Of a stretch of DNA of 14,973 nucleotides, positions 1 through 6,159 are shown one piece after another. The stretch comes from Pirellulales bacterium (GTDB taxonomy: Bacteria > Planctomycetota > Planctomycetia > Pirellulales > Thermoguttaceae), in contig JAUWHT010000287.1 in NCBI GenBank assembly GCA_030605745.1, positions 1 to 14,973 of the forward strand, read 5' to 3'. The position numbers were made by a program, and so were the translations under genes. The notes under the pieces were generated by a model. That model saw only the letters and a program-made list of their open reading frames with translations. It was not told the DNA's origin and searched no databases. The number at the start of each line of letters is the position of its first letter. Within the stretch, counting starts at the first letter, position 1.

Positions 1-171
1 GGTCACACCGTGCCGGTGGCCGAACTCCTCGACGAGTTCCGCCACCGCCGGCCGCATGCCGGCACCGCAATACAACCGCGGCGGTTCCGCACCGCAGCCA
101 AGACACAGACAGAGCAGCAGCAAAACAATTTGCAATTTGCAATTCTCAATTTTCAATTTGCAATCCCCCAT
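1..171 (-). CDS. Second molybdate-type binding lipoprotein, 5' part only
   Basis: The first 57 codons of a gene that runs off the left edge. The ATG at 171-169 overlaps the TGA of the upstream gene by one base (TGATG), the usual arrangement for translational coupling. The product begins with a lysine-containing n-region, then a Leu/Cys-rich hydrophobic stretch (VLLLLCLCLGC) with a lipobox ending at Cys26, so it should be an exported lipoprotein. The mature start, LYCGAGMRPAVAELVEEF, parallels VLCGGSFRPPMEKLAKQF of its neighbour, which marks the two as paralogues of the ModA-like substrate-binding fold. The serine that neighbour has at GGSF is glycine here. Most of the n-region is encoded by a heptamer tandem repeat (127-161). 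TTG codons further in could be alternative starts. Permease and ATPase genes, if any, would lie beyond position 1. Family call fairly sure; substrate unknown. Confidence 0.72.
   Translation of the reverse strand, partial: MGDCKLKIENCKLQIVLLLLCLCLGCGAEPPRLYCGAGMRPAVAELVEEFGHRHGVT
127..161. repeat. Heptamer tandem repeat, 5 units
   Basis: Five in-phase 7-bp units: AATTTGC, AATTTGC, AATTCTC, AATTTTC, AATTTGC. The tract is AT-rich inside GC-rich DNA and lies in the first codons of the partial lipoprotein gene. Because 7 is not a multiple of 3, gain or loss of a unit would shift that gene's frame from the ATG at 171. Confidence 0.85.
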
Positions 172-926
172 CACTTCACGTACCCGAACTCCCTGAACAC
201 TTCCTCCCCGTGGTGCTCGACGAACTTGAGAAACCGCTCTACCAGGTCCTTCTTCTTAGAGTAGGACAGTCCTACCGCAGCCACGCGGACCTCCCGGTCG
301 TACTCGTAAGGGCCGGGAATGATCTCCAGCGAATCGAGCCAGTTGTGTGCGATGCCGTTCCACATGATGCCCACGTCGCGGTGACCGAGCTTGATCTGGG
401 CAGCGGATTGTGCATGCGACCGGACCAGCGCGTTGCCCACGTTTTCCAGCACCGGCTGCTTGATTTGCTTCTTCTCCAACAGCGCGAACACCATCTCGCC
501 ACAGGTGGAAAACTCGGGATTCGACAGCACCACGCGAAGCCCGGGCCGGGCAAGATCCTCGAACCGCTCGATCTTCTCGGGGTTGCCCTTCTTGACCACC
601 AGCACCGGCGCCACGTAACCCACCACCACGTAGCGGAGCATCGCGCCGGCATCCTTGGTGTACTCGATATAGGGATCGTGGGCGATGAAGACATCACCGA
701 CGGTGTGCATCTTTACCTTAGGCAGATGGTCCTCACACTGGCCGAACACCAGGGTCGCCCGGCAGCCGGTCTGGTCCTCGAATTGCTTGGCCAGTTTTTC
801 CATGGGAGGACGGAACGAGCCGCCGCAGAGGACTTCGATTTCATTGACATCGCCTCCACAACCGCATACGGCTAGCACAGTCCCGGCGAGTAAGCCGGCC
901 GACAGGAAACGTACAGAGTATTGCAT
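171..926 (-). CDS. Molybdate-type ABC transporter substrate-binding lipoprotein
   Basis: A 251-residue periplasmic binding protein of the ModA-like (SBP_bac_11) fold. The start at 926 is preceded by AGGAGG with a 6-nt gap. A signal peptide ends in a lipobox near VCGC (Cys23), so it should be membrane-anchored. Family landmarks are GGSFRPPMEKLAKQFEDQTG at the start of the mature domain, DVFIAHDPYI (compare the ModA ADVFISAD motif), VLVVKKGNPEKIERFEDLA, and a late VGIMWNGIA segment. The first anion-contacting serine of ModA has a counterpart in GGSF, but the second serine-rich loop reads FGQCEDHL, so molybdate is not assured as ligand; another oxyanion or small ligand is possible. Its TGA overlaps the ATG of the downstream paralogue. 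A 121-bp repeat ends 24 bp upstream of its start codon, so its promoter is either inside the repeat or upstream of it. Confidence 0.82.
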   Translation of the reverse strand: MQYSVRFLSAGLLAGTVLAVCGCGGDVNEIEVLCGGSFRPPMEKLAKQFEDQTGCRATLVFGQCEDHLPKVKMHTVGDVFIAHDPYIEYTKDAGAMLRYVVVGYVAPVLVVKKGNPEKIERFEDLARPGLRVVLSNPEFSTCGEMVFALLEKKQIKQPVLENVGNALVRSHAQSAAQIKLGHRDVGIMWNGIAHNWLDSLEIIPGPYEYDREVRVAAVGLSYSKKKDLVERFLKFVEHHGEEVFREFGYVK

Positions 927-949
927 CGGGTACCTCCTGTTCCCCGTTA

Positions 950-1070
950 TTGGTGGCACGCCCTGAGGAACGGGGCGTGGCAAGGTGCCCCAAACACGCC
1001 CTTCGCTGCGCTCAGGGACGTGTCACTCTTGGTGGAATTCGTATACAAGTTATTTGTGCGCGGGCCCTTA
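950..1070. repeat. 121-bp hairpin repeat element, copy 1
   Basis: Nearly identical to 8779-8900 in the same orientation. By eye the copies differ by three deleted bases and a TA insertion in this copy plus two substitutions. The left 75 bp or so are a nested inverted repeat: outer arms GTGGCACG..CCCT and AGGGACGTGTCAC, inner arms GGGCGTG and CACGCCC. A non-palindromic tail of about 42 bp follows, ending GCGGGCCCTTA. It fills the spacer between the Pro/Glu-rich lipoprotein and the binding-protein gene, and its terminal TTA is the lipoprotein's TAA stop. It encodes no convincing protein and resembles a MITE or large REP-type element. Confidence 0.85.
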
Positions 1071-1409
1071 TGGGAAGGCGGGCTCGGCGGGCTGCGCCGG
1101 CTGGGCTCCGCCGGTGATCCCCTTGAGCAACGCATTGCCTAGCGCGCTGGTCACCTTGCCGCCGCCGGTGTCTGCTGCGGTGTCGTCGGCTGGTTCTTCG
1201 GTTGGTTCGGGCTCGGCTGGGGTCTCAGGTTCGGCCGGGGCCTCGGGCTCAGCGGGTGGCTCGGTGGCGGGTGGTGGCTGTGGGGCGGGCGGTTGTTCCA
1301 CGGTCGCTGGGGCGGCCGGAGCAGCAGGCTTGTACGGCTCGGATTTTCCGCAGCCGGCAACCAGCACCGCCACGCTCAACAGCATCACGGTCCAAGCAAT
1401 CCTTTTCAT
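1068..1409 (-). CDS. Small Pro/Glu/Ala-rich lipoprotein
   Basis: A 113-residue protein of no family I recognise. The start MKRIAW at 1409 has GGAGG 6 nt upstream. A classic lipoprotein signal (MKRIAWTVMLLSVAVLVAGC) has its lipobox cysteine at residue 20. Residues of about 25-75 are low complexity, with PAEPEAPAEPETPAEPEP-type repeats, likely an extended acidic spacer across the periplasm or cell wall. The C-terminal 35 residues (GGGKVTSALGNALLKGITGG, then QPAQPAEPAFP) could form a short amphipathic helix. The TAA stop comes from the first bases of the adjacent 121-bp repeat, so the present C-terminus may be set by that insertion. It lies 79 bp downstream of the methyltransferase on the same strand; no functional link is evident. 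Confidence 0.75.
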   Translation of the reverse strand: MKRIAWTVMLLSVAVLVAGCGKSEPYKPAAPAAPATVEQPPAPQPPPATEPPAEPEAPAEPETPAEPEPTEEPADDTAADTGGGKVTSALGNALLKGITGGAQPAQPAEPAFP

Positions 1410-1488
1410 CAGGTTCCTCCGTAGTTTTGGTAGAAGGATGGAAGGCAGTTCGGCAACTCGAACAGTAACAACGATATCACACGGCGAC

Positions 1489-2118
1489 TCACACGGCAAT
1501 CGCCGGCCGCTGCATCAAGCAGGACCAGCCCCAGTAACCTTGCTTGCGCGTAGGGCTTTCGAACTTAAACGGCCGAAGCTGGACGAAGTCAAACAGCCGG
1601 CCCAGTTCGTCGTGGATCTGCTGCCGGGAGACCCGCGGTGGTCCTCCCTTGGACCGCTCCCGCTTGCTACCGACCAAGGCCAGGTAAAGCGAGCCGTGCC
1701 GGGTGACGCGCCACAGCAGGTCAAGGAGCCGATCCAACTCGACCCGCCGGATAAAATGGTAAAAACCAGCATCATACACCAAGTCGAACGTCCCGGCCGT
1801 CAGGCCGAACTCGAACACGTCGTCCAGCACGAAACGCACCAAAGCGTCTTCCTGCTCGGCCCTGACCCGGGCACGCTCCAGGGCCGTGGGCGAGCAGTCG
1901 ACCGCGGTGACCTCGAACCCCCGCCGGGCCAGGCAAATCGCGTCGGCGCCGGTCCCGCAGCCCAACTCCAGCGCTCGCCCGGGCCGCAACAGACCCTGGT
2001 CCAACACGCGGACCAATTCCCCGACCGCCTGGCCCGTCTCCCACGGCGGGGTGCCCAAGCGATACATCGCGTCCCAATTAGGAAGCTCGGCAATCTTCGG
2101 CTCGGCCAGTCCACTCAT
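1489..2118 (-). CDS. Class I SAM-dependent methyltransferase
   Basis: A 209-residue soluble Rossmann-fold methyltransferase. The ATG at 2118 is favoured over upstream in-frame starts because GGAG sits 6 nt before it and because the family usually opens with a motif like NWDAMYRLGTPPWETG. Motif I is ALELGCGTGADAI (residues 49-61), with the acidic SAM-ribose residue D74 in VTAVDCSP. Motif IV is FDLVYDAGFYHFI (111-123). The WD..Y..G.PPWE entrance and the FDLVYD signature recall thiopurine- or TehB-like small-molecule methyltransferases, but nothing visible fixes the acceptor. It is downstream of pheT by about 150 bp that include a REP hairpin, and could be transcribed separately or by read-through. 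Confidence 0.85.
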   Translation of the reverse strand: MSGLAEPKIAELPNWDAMYRLGTPPWETGQAVGELVRVLDQGLLRPGRALELGCGTGADAICLARRGFEVTAVDCSPTALERARVRAEQEDALVRFVLDDVFEFGLTAGTFDLVYDAGFYHFIRRVELDRLLDLLWRVTRHGSLYLALVGSKRERSKGGPPRVSRQQIHDELGRLFDFVQLRPFKFESPTRKQGYWGWSCLMQRPAIAV

Positions 2119-2234
2119 GGCGATCTCCACGAGGTATCCAAAACCGTAGTTTCGCTTCTGCGGCCAGGTTTTGCAAGGGGGTACGTACATCGGGGGGTAT
2201 GCGAACTGTTCAGCTTCGCAGCAGGAGAGGAGAA

Positions 2235-2266
2235 TAGCCGGGGGGCAACGCCCGGCCGCTACACGC
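2235..2266 (-). repeat. REP-like hairpin, CTTG family (variant copy)
   Basis: On the minus strand this reads CGTGTAGCGG, then CCGGGCG-TTG-CCCCCCGG and CTA. It shares the CGTGTAGCGG leader with the copies at 5411-5438 and 6834-6860 but has GTTG instead of CTTG at the centre. It begins two bases past the pheT stop codon, so it would form a hairpin at the 3' end of the pheT message. No T-run follows, so it is not a standard intrinsic terminator. Confidence 0.6.
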
Positions 2267-2267
2267 C

Positions 2268-4280
2268 CTACCGCAACTGCGCACCGTGCTTCGCCCGACA
2301 CGCGGTGACGATCCGGTCGCGGAGTTGGTCAGCCTGCTGGCTGGTCATGGTACCCTCTTTCGAGCGAAAGGTGATCGTCATCAACAGGCTTTTTTTGTCG
2401 GGGCCAAGGCGCTCCGCGTCGCGGTAGGTGTCGCAGTACTGGAGGTCCTCGAAGCACTGGCCGCAGTTGGCCCGAACCGTCGCCGCAACGTCGGCCCAGC
2501 GGATCGACTCGTCGACGACCAGGTTCAAGTCGCGGCTGACGGCTGGATAGGGCGGCTGTGGGACGTATGGCCGGATCAGGTTCGCCGCCTTGACCAACAG
2601 CGAGAGCTTCACTTCGGCCACGGTCGTCGGCGCACGCAACTCGAACCGCTTAAGGCTCTGCTCGCGCAATCGGCCCACGTAACCGAGCAGATGGCCGTCG
2701 AGCTGCAACCGGCAGGATTGGCCGGGCTCGAGCAGTTCGCAGCCAGCCTCCGCGGCTTCCAGCCCCGCGGCGGGGCCAAGCGCCGCAATCACCGCCTCGA
2801 TCAGACCCTTCAGGGCCGGGTAATCGCGGCCGCTGGTGATGCCCAGCATGAATTCCTCCGCGGGCAGTTCACTACCCTGCGGCAGGTAGACCCGCGCGAT
2901 TTCGAACAGCTCGATCACCGGATTGGCCAGCGCCTCGTTGGTCCGCCGGGCGGCCAATAGGCTGGGCACCAGGCTGGTCCGCAACCGGTCGGCGCCGCGC
3001 AATACCGGCGTGAGGCTCCGCAGCGGCTCGGCATCGGTCCACGGGCTGAAGGACCGCGAAGTCGGCTCGTCCACCGCGCTGATCGTCATCGCCTCGTCCA
3101 GCCCGCAGGCGGTGAGCACGTGTCGGACCTTCGAGAGCACCCGATCTTCCTTGGTGCGGGTCGAGGCTACCATGGGCATGCCGACGTCCTCGGGGACCTT
3201 GTCGTAGCCGTGGATTCGGCCGACCTCTTCGACCAGATCGATTTCGCGCGAAAGATCGCGTCGCCAGCTTGGCGGCACGACTTCGATGCTCCGGGTGTCG
3301 GCCCGGGTTTCCGTGTTGCCTAGTGCGACGAGGATCTCGCGCACCCGCTGGGCCGGCACGTCGATGCCCAGCACCCGTTTCAGTTGCGAGAACCGTAGCA
3401 CGATCGGTTCCCGCCGCGGCACCGGCCGGCCGACATCGACGACGCCTTGGGCCAGTTCGCCGCCGGCCAACTCGAGGATCAACTCGCAGCATCGCCGGCT
3501 GGCCCAATCGATGCACTGGGGATCGACGCGGCGCTCGAAGCGATAGGAGCTGTCGCTGTGCAGGTTTAGCGCCCGGGCGGTGTTGCGGATCGAGACCGGG
3601 TCGAACTCGGCAGCCTCGACCAACACGTCGGCGGTTTTTCGTGCGGTCTCGGTCTGCGCCCCGCCCATCACGCCGCCGATGGCCACCGAGTTCTCGGCGT
3701 CGGCGATCATGCACATCTCGGGCTGTAACTCGTAGATGCGGTGGTCGATGGCCTCGATGGTCTCCTTCGGTCGCGGCCGGCGAACGATGATCTCGGCGCC
3801 TTTCAGCTTGGCGAAATCGAAGGTGTGCAGCGGCTGGCCGCACTCCATCAGCACGTAGTTGCTGATGTCGACCACGTTGTTGATCGGCGTGATGCCGGCC
3901 GTTTCCAGTCGCTGCACCATCCACGGCGGGCTGGGACTGATCTTCACGCCGCGGATCACCCGGGCCGTGTAGCGCTGGCACAGGTCGGGACAATCGATCC
4001 GCACTTTTACCAAGTCGTCAACCTGGGTTTTACCTTCCGGCGGATCGACAGCGGGTATCTTGAGTTCGGAGCCGAACAGCACGGCCACTTCGCGGGCGAC
4101 GCCGATGTGGCCCAGGCAGTCGGGCCGGTTGCTGGTCACCTCCAGGTCGATGGCCAAATCGTCGCCGAGCGGTTCGGTCCCCTCGTGATTCAGCCCCGAC
4201 ATCATCAGCCGCTGCTCCAACTCCGCCGGCGACATATCCAGCGGCACGTACTGCTTCAGCCAGTTCCAGGAGATGAGCAT
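2268..4280 (-). CDS. pheT: Phenylalanine-tRNA ligase beta subunit, lacking the N-terminal tRNA-binding OB domain
   Basis: The 670-residue beta subunit of PheRS, which with the alpha subunit charges tRNA-Phe. The start MLISWNWLKQYVPL at 4280 matches the family start; the open frame further upstream only reads through pheS antiframe sequence. In order: short B1 start (1-35), directly followed by IDLEVTSNRPDCLGHIGVAREVA (44-66), B3/4 editing domain (about 100-275, with NNVVDISNYV and GGVMGG), B5 (about 290-365, SWRRDLSREIDLVEEVGRIHGYD region), pseudo-catalytic core (to about 565), and ferredoxin-fold anticodon-binding domain (577-670, YPAVSRDLNLVV to the end). The OB-fold (EMAP II-like) tRNA-binding domain of roughly 110 residues, present in the E. 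coli protein of about 795 residues, is absent. The 47-bp spacer to pheS is almost entirely heptamer repeat and shows no SD, so initiation probably relies on coupling or an SD-independent route. Confidence 0.97.
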   Translation of the reverse strand: MLISWNWLKQYVPLDMSPAELEQRLMMSGLNHEGTEPLGDDLAIDLEVTSNRPDCLGHIGVAREVAVLFGSELKIPAVDPPEGKTQVDDLVKVRIDCPDLCQRYTARVIRGVKISPSPPWMVQRLETAGITPINNVVDISNYVLMECGQPLHTFDFAKLKGAEIIVRRPRPKETIEAIDHRIYELQPEMCMIADAENSVAIGGVMGGAQTETARKTADVLVEAAEFDPVSIRNTARALNLHSDSSYRFERRVDPQCIDWASRRCCELILELAGGELAQGVVDVGRPVPRREPIVLRFSQLKRVLGIDVPAQRVREILVALGNTETRADTRSIEVVPPSWRRDLSREIDLVEEVGRIHGYDKVPEDVGMPMVASTRTKEDRVLSKVRHVLTACGLDEAMTISAVDEPTSRSFSPWTDAEPLRSLTPVLRGADRLRTSLVPSLLAARRTNEALANPVIELFEIARVYLPQGSELPAEEFMLGITSGRDYPALKGLIEAVIAALGPAAGLEAAEAGCELLEPGQSCRLQLDGHLLGYVGRLREQSLKRFELRAPTTVAEVKLSLLVKAANLIRPYVPQPPYPAVSRDLNLVVDESIRWADVAATVRANCGQCFEDLQYCDTYRDAERLGPDKKSLLMTITFRSKEGTMTSQQADQLRDRIVTACRAKHGAQLR

Positions 4281-4283
4281 GGG

Positions 4284-4325
4284 AGTGGATAGTGGATAGT
4301 GGATAGCTGACGGCTGATAGCTTCC
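4284..4325. repeat. Heptamer tandem repeat filling the pheS-pheT spacer
   Basis: Six 7-bp units in one phase: AGTGGAT three times without error, then AGCTGAC, GGCTGAT and AGCTTCC, which are degenerate. The tract takes up 42 of the 47 bases between the pheS stop and the pheT start and covers the place where the pheT SD should be. In the mRNA the units read ATCCACT, which has no anti-SD complementarity. Confidence 0.85.
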
Positions 4326-4327
4326 TC

Positions 4328-5380
4328 TCAGAACTGATGTAGAAACCTTACGTCGTTCTTGTAGAACTCGCGGATGTCGGTGATGCCGTGGCGGCGCATG
4401 CAGATCCGCTCGATGCCCAGGCCGAACGCCAGGCCGGTCACCTCCTCCGGATCGTAACCCACGGCCCGCAGCACGTTCGGGTCGACCATGCCCGCCCCGC
4501 CCATCTCGATCCAGCCGCCGTGCCAACTCATGTCTACCTCGACGCTTGGCTCGGTGAACGGGAAGAAGGACGGGCGAAAGCGGATGTGTACGTCGTCCTC
4601 GAAAAAGCTGCTGGCGAACAGCCGCAACACGCTCTTCAGGTCGGCCATCGTCACCCGCCGGTCGACCAGCAGGCCCTCGATCTGGTGGAACATCGGGTAA
4701 TGGGTGGCGTCGGCCGTGTCGGGCCGGTAAACCCGGCCTAGCGAGATGATCCGCACCGGCGGCCGCAGTTGCTCCATCACTCGAATCTGCACCGTAGAAG
4801 TCTGGCTCCGCAACAGCCGGCCCGTTGTGGGAGGCGTCTGCGACGGCGACTTCCCGGCGACCTTCTCGGCCGTAGCCATGTAGAAGTTATCCAACGGGTC
4901 GCGGGCCGGGTGATCGGCCGGGATATTCAGCGCCTCGAAGTTGTGCCACTGGTCCTCCACCTCCGGGCCCTCGGCCAACGTGAAACCCAGCCGGCCCATA
5001 ATGTCCTTTAACTCCTCGATCGTCTGCGTGATCGGGTGCAGGTGGCCCAGCCGGGGGCGAACGCCGGGGACCGTGGGATCGAGCCGTACTGCTATCTCTT
5101 CCTGTAAATGCAGCTTGTCTTCTGCCGTGGCAAACTTTATGCGAGCAAAGGCTTCTTCGATCTCCTTCTTGACCTCGTTGAACCGTTTTCCGGCGGTCGG
5201 CTTGTCGGCCTTGTCGACCTTGGCGAGTCCCTTCTGAACGGCTCTTAGCCGGCCGCTTTTCGCGCCCAGGAACTTGATCCGCACCGCTTCCAGCGCATCG
5301 GCATCGCCGGCCGTCTCGAAGGCGGCCACCGCCTCGCAGGCTAGCTCGTCCAGTTCTGCCAGGAATTCAGCAAGAGCCAT
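4328..5380 (-). CDS. pheS: Phenylalanine-tRNA ligase alpha subunit
   Basis: The 350-residue catalytic subunit of PheRS, a class II synthetase; with PheT it forms the alpha2beta2 enzyme. An N-terminal coiled-coil arm occupies about 1-95, followed by GHLHPITQTIEELKDIMGRLGF and EVEDQWHNFEALNIPADHPARD (140-161). Motif 2 is in GRVYRPDTADATHYPMFHQIEGLLVD (215-240). The phenylalanine-site and ATP-site residues lie in FRPSFFPFTEPSVEVD (268-283), and motif 3 is GLAFGLGIERICM (316-328). The ATG at 5380 is chosen because the alignment starts here; no SD is visible. Between DNFYM and RLLRSQTS there are about 16 residues more than in E. coli (around 169-187, Pro/Thr/Ser-rich), probably a surface loop. The 133-bp gap to rplT holds two inverted REP hairpins. 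Confidence 0.97.
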   Translation of the reverse strand: MALAEFLAELDELACEAVAAFETAGDADALEAVRIKFLGAKSGRLRAVQKGLAKVDKADKPTAGKRFNEVKKEIEEAFARIKFATAEDKLHLQEEIAVRLDPTVPGVRPRLGHLHPITQTIEELKDIMGRLGFTLAEGPEVEDQWHNFEALNIPADHPARDPLDNFYMATAEKVAGKSPSQTPPTTGRLLRSQTSTVQIRVMEQLRPPVRIISLGRVYRPDTADATHYPMFHQIEGLLVDRRVTMADLKSVLRLFASSFFEDDVHIRFRPSFFPFTEPSVEVDMSWHGGWIEMGGAGMVDPNVLRAVGYDPEEVTGLAFGLGIERICMRRHGITDIREFYKNDVRFLHQF

Positions 5381-5410
5381 GTGGAATGCCGAATATGGGT
5401 TGACGTTTGA

Positions 5411-5508
5411 CGTGTAGCGGCGGGGCTTGCCCCGCGCGTTGTTTGGTGGCCACCCCAACAACGAATCAACCGTCAACAAACGCGCCGGGCAAGCCCGGCG
5501 GCTAAACG
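5411..5508. repeat. Pair of inverted REP hairpins, CTTG family
   Basis: The plus-strand copy at 5411-5438 has the stem GCGGGG-CTTG-CCCCGC (5420-5435). The minus-strand copy at 5481-5508 has GCCGGG-CTTG-CCCGGC (5484-5499). Each starts with a TGTAGCGG or TTTAGCCG leader and ends in GCGCG. The two face each other head to head across about 42 bp, itself partly palindromic (GTTGTTTGG..CCCCAACAAC), as in the BIME arrangement known for enterobacterial REPs. The pair lies between rplT and pheS and would be transcribed within the operon, where such structures commonly protect or trim mRNA 3' ends. Confidence 0.8.
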
Positions 5509-5513
5509 GTCGG

Positions 5514-5882
5514 TCAGGAGGCAACGGCAGCCGGCAGCGCCTCCTTGGCCAACTCCACTACCCGGTCGAAGGCTTCTGGGTCGTTGACCGCCATCTCGGA
5601 CAGTATCTTGCGGTCCAGCCGGATGTCGGCCTGGTTCAGTCCACTGATGAACTCGCTGTAGCGCAGCCCCCGCTGGCGTACCGCGGCGTTGATGCGGATG
5701 ATCCACAGTTTGCGGAACTCGCGCCGGCGCGTGCGGCGATCGCGATAAGCGTAGGCCTCGCTGCGGATCAGCGTTTCCTTGACCGAGCGCAAAAGCCCAC
5801 CTCGTCCGCCGCGGTACCCCTTTGCCCTGCGAAAGAGCCGTTTCTTGGCCCGATTTCGAGCAGCACCCTTGCGCGTTCTCAT
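5514..5882 (-). CDS. rplT: 50S ribosomal protein bL20
   Basis: A 122-residue protein of normal length for bL20, which binds 23S rRNA and is essential for early large-subunit assembly. The start MRTRKGAARNRAKKRLFRRAKGYRGGRGG at 5882 opens the basic N-terminal extension typical of the family, followed by the globular domain with REFRKLWIIRINAAVRQRGLRYSEFI and a C-terminal helix (about 75-115). An AAGGA SD lies 6 nt before the ATG. It is 13 bp downstream of rpmI in the canonical infC-rpmI-rplT order. In E. coli and B. subtilis this operon is autoregulated by L20 binding to its leader; no matching leader fold was identified here by eye. Confidence 0.97.
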   Translation of the reverse strand: MRTRKGAARNRAKKRLFRRAKGYRGGRGGLLRSVKETLIRSEAYAYRDRRTRRREFRKLWIIRINAAVRQRGLRYSEFISGLNQADIRLDRKILSEMAVNDPEAFDRVVELAKEALPAAVAS

Positions 5883-5895
5883 GTGAAATCCTTCG

Positions 5896-6099
5896 TCAAT
5901 AGCTGTTTCCACACAGGGCCTTGCGAATCCGCTTGGCCTCAGCCTCATCGACCGATCCAGTGCCACGGAGGTTCCGTTTTCGCTTCTGACTCATTCGCCC
6001 GGCCAGGTGGCTGGTACCGCTCTGACGGTGCCGCACCTTCCCTTTGCCAGTCAGGCGGAAACGCTTTTTCGTTCCTTTGTGGGTTTTTTGCTTAGGCAT
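5896..6099 (-). CDS. rpmI: 50S ribosomal protein bL35
   Basis: A 67-residue highly basic protein with the family start MPKQKTHKGTKKRFRLTGKGKVRHRQ and a conserved SHLAGRMSQKRKRNLRG segment, followed by a slightly acidic tail. It is a small structural protein of the 50S subunit. The start at 6099 is fixed by the family N-terminus. The only good SD candidate, GGAGGG (minus strand, 6120-6115), is 15 nt from the ATG, much farther than normal, so initiation may be inefficient or need folding or coupling to infC, whose stop is 60 bp upstream. A TATAAT-like string at 6112-6107 lies in the spacer but lacks a -35 partner. Confidence 0.95.
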   Translation of the reverse strand: MPKQKTHKGTKKRFRLTGKGKVRHRQSGTSHLAGRMSQKRKRNLRGTGSVDEAEAKRIRKALCGNSY

Positions 6100-6159
6100 G
6101 ACAGTAATTATAGACCCTCCGTTACTCTGGAAAAAGGGGGGGTGCCCGCCAGAAACTGC

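Noticed and set aside
985..2427. A 480-codon open frame on the plus strand across the lipoprotein, methyltransferase and pheT end
   Set aside because: It is antisense to three genes with recognisable motifs or signals, and its translation is low-complexity with no domain. GC-rich third positions create such frames.
3269..3790. Arg-rich plus-strand frame inside pheT
   Set aside because: It is the antisense shadow of a securely identified gene and has an arginine/proline-biased composition typical of such shadows.
4281..4526. A longer N-terminus for PheT (82 extra residues)
   Set aside because: The extension is heptamer repeat plus an out-of-frame reading of pheS; the family start MLISWNWLKQYV fits the ATG at 4280.
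6107..6112. TATAAT as a promoter for rpmI-rplT
   Set aside because: There is no -35 partner at proper spacing and the start would fall about on the ATG, implying a leaderless message.
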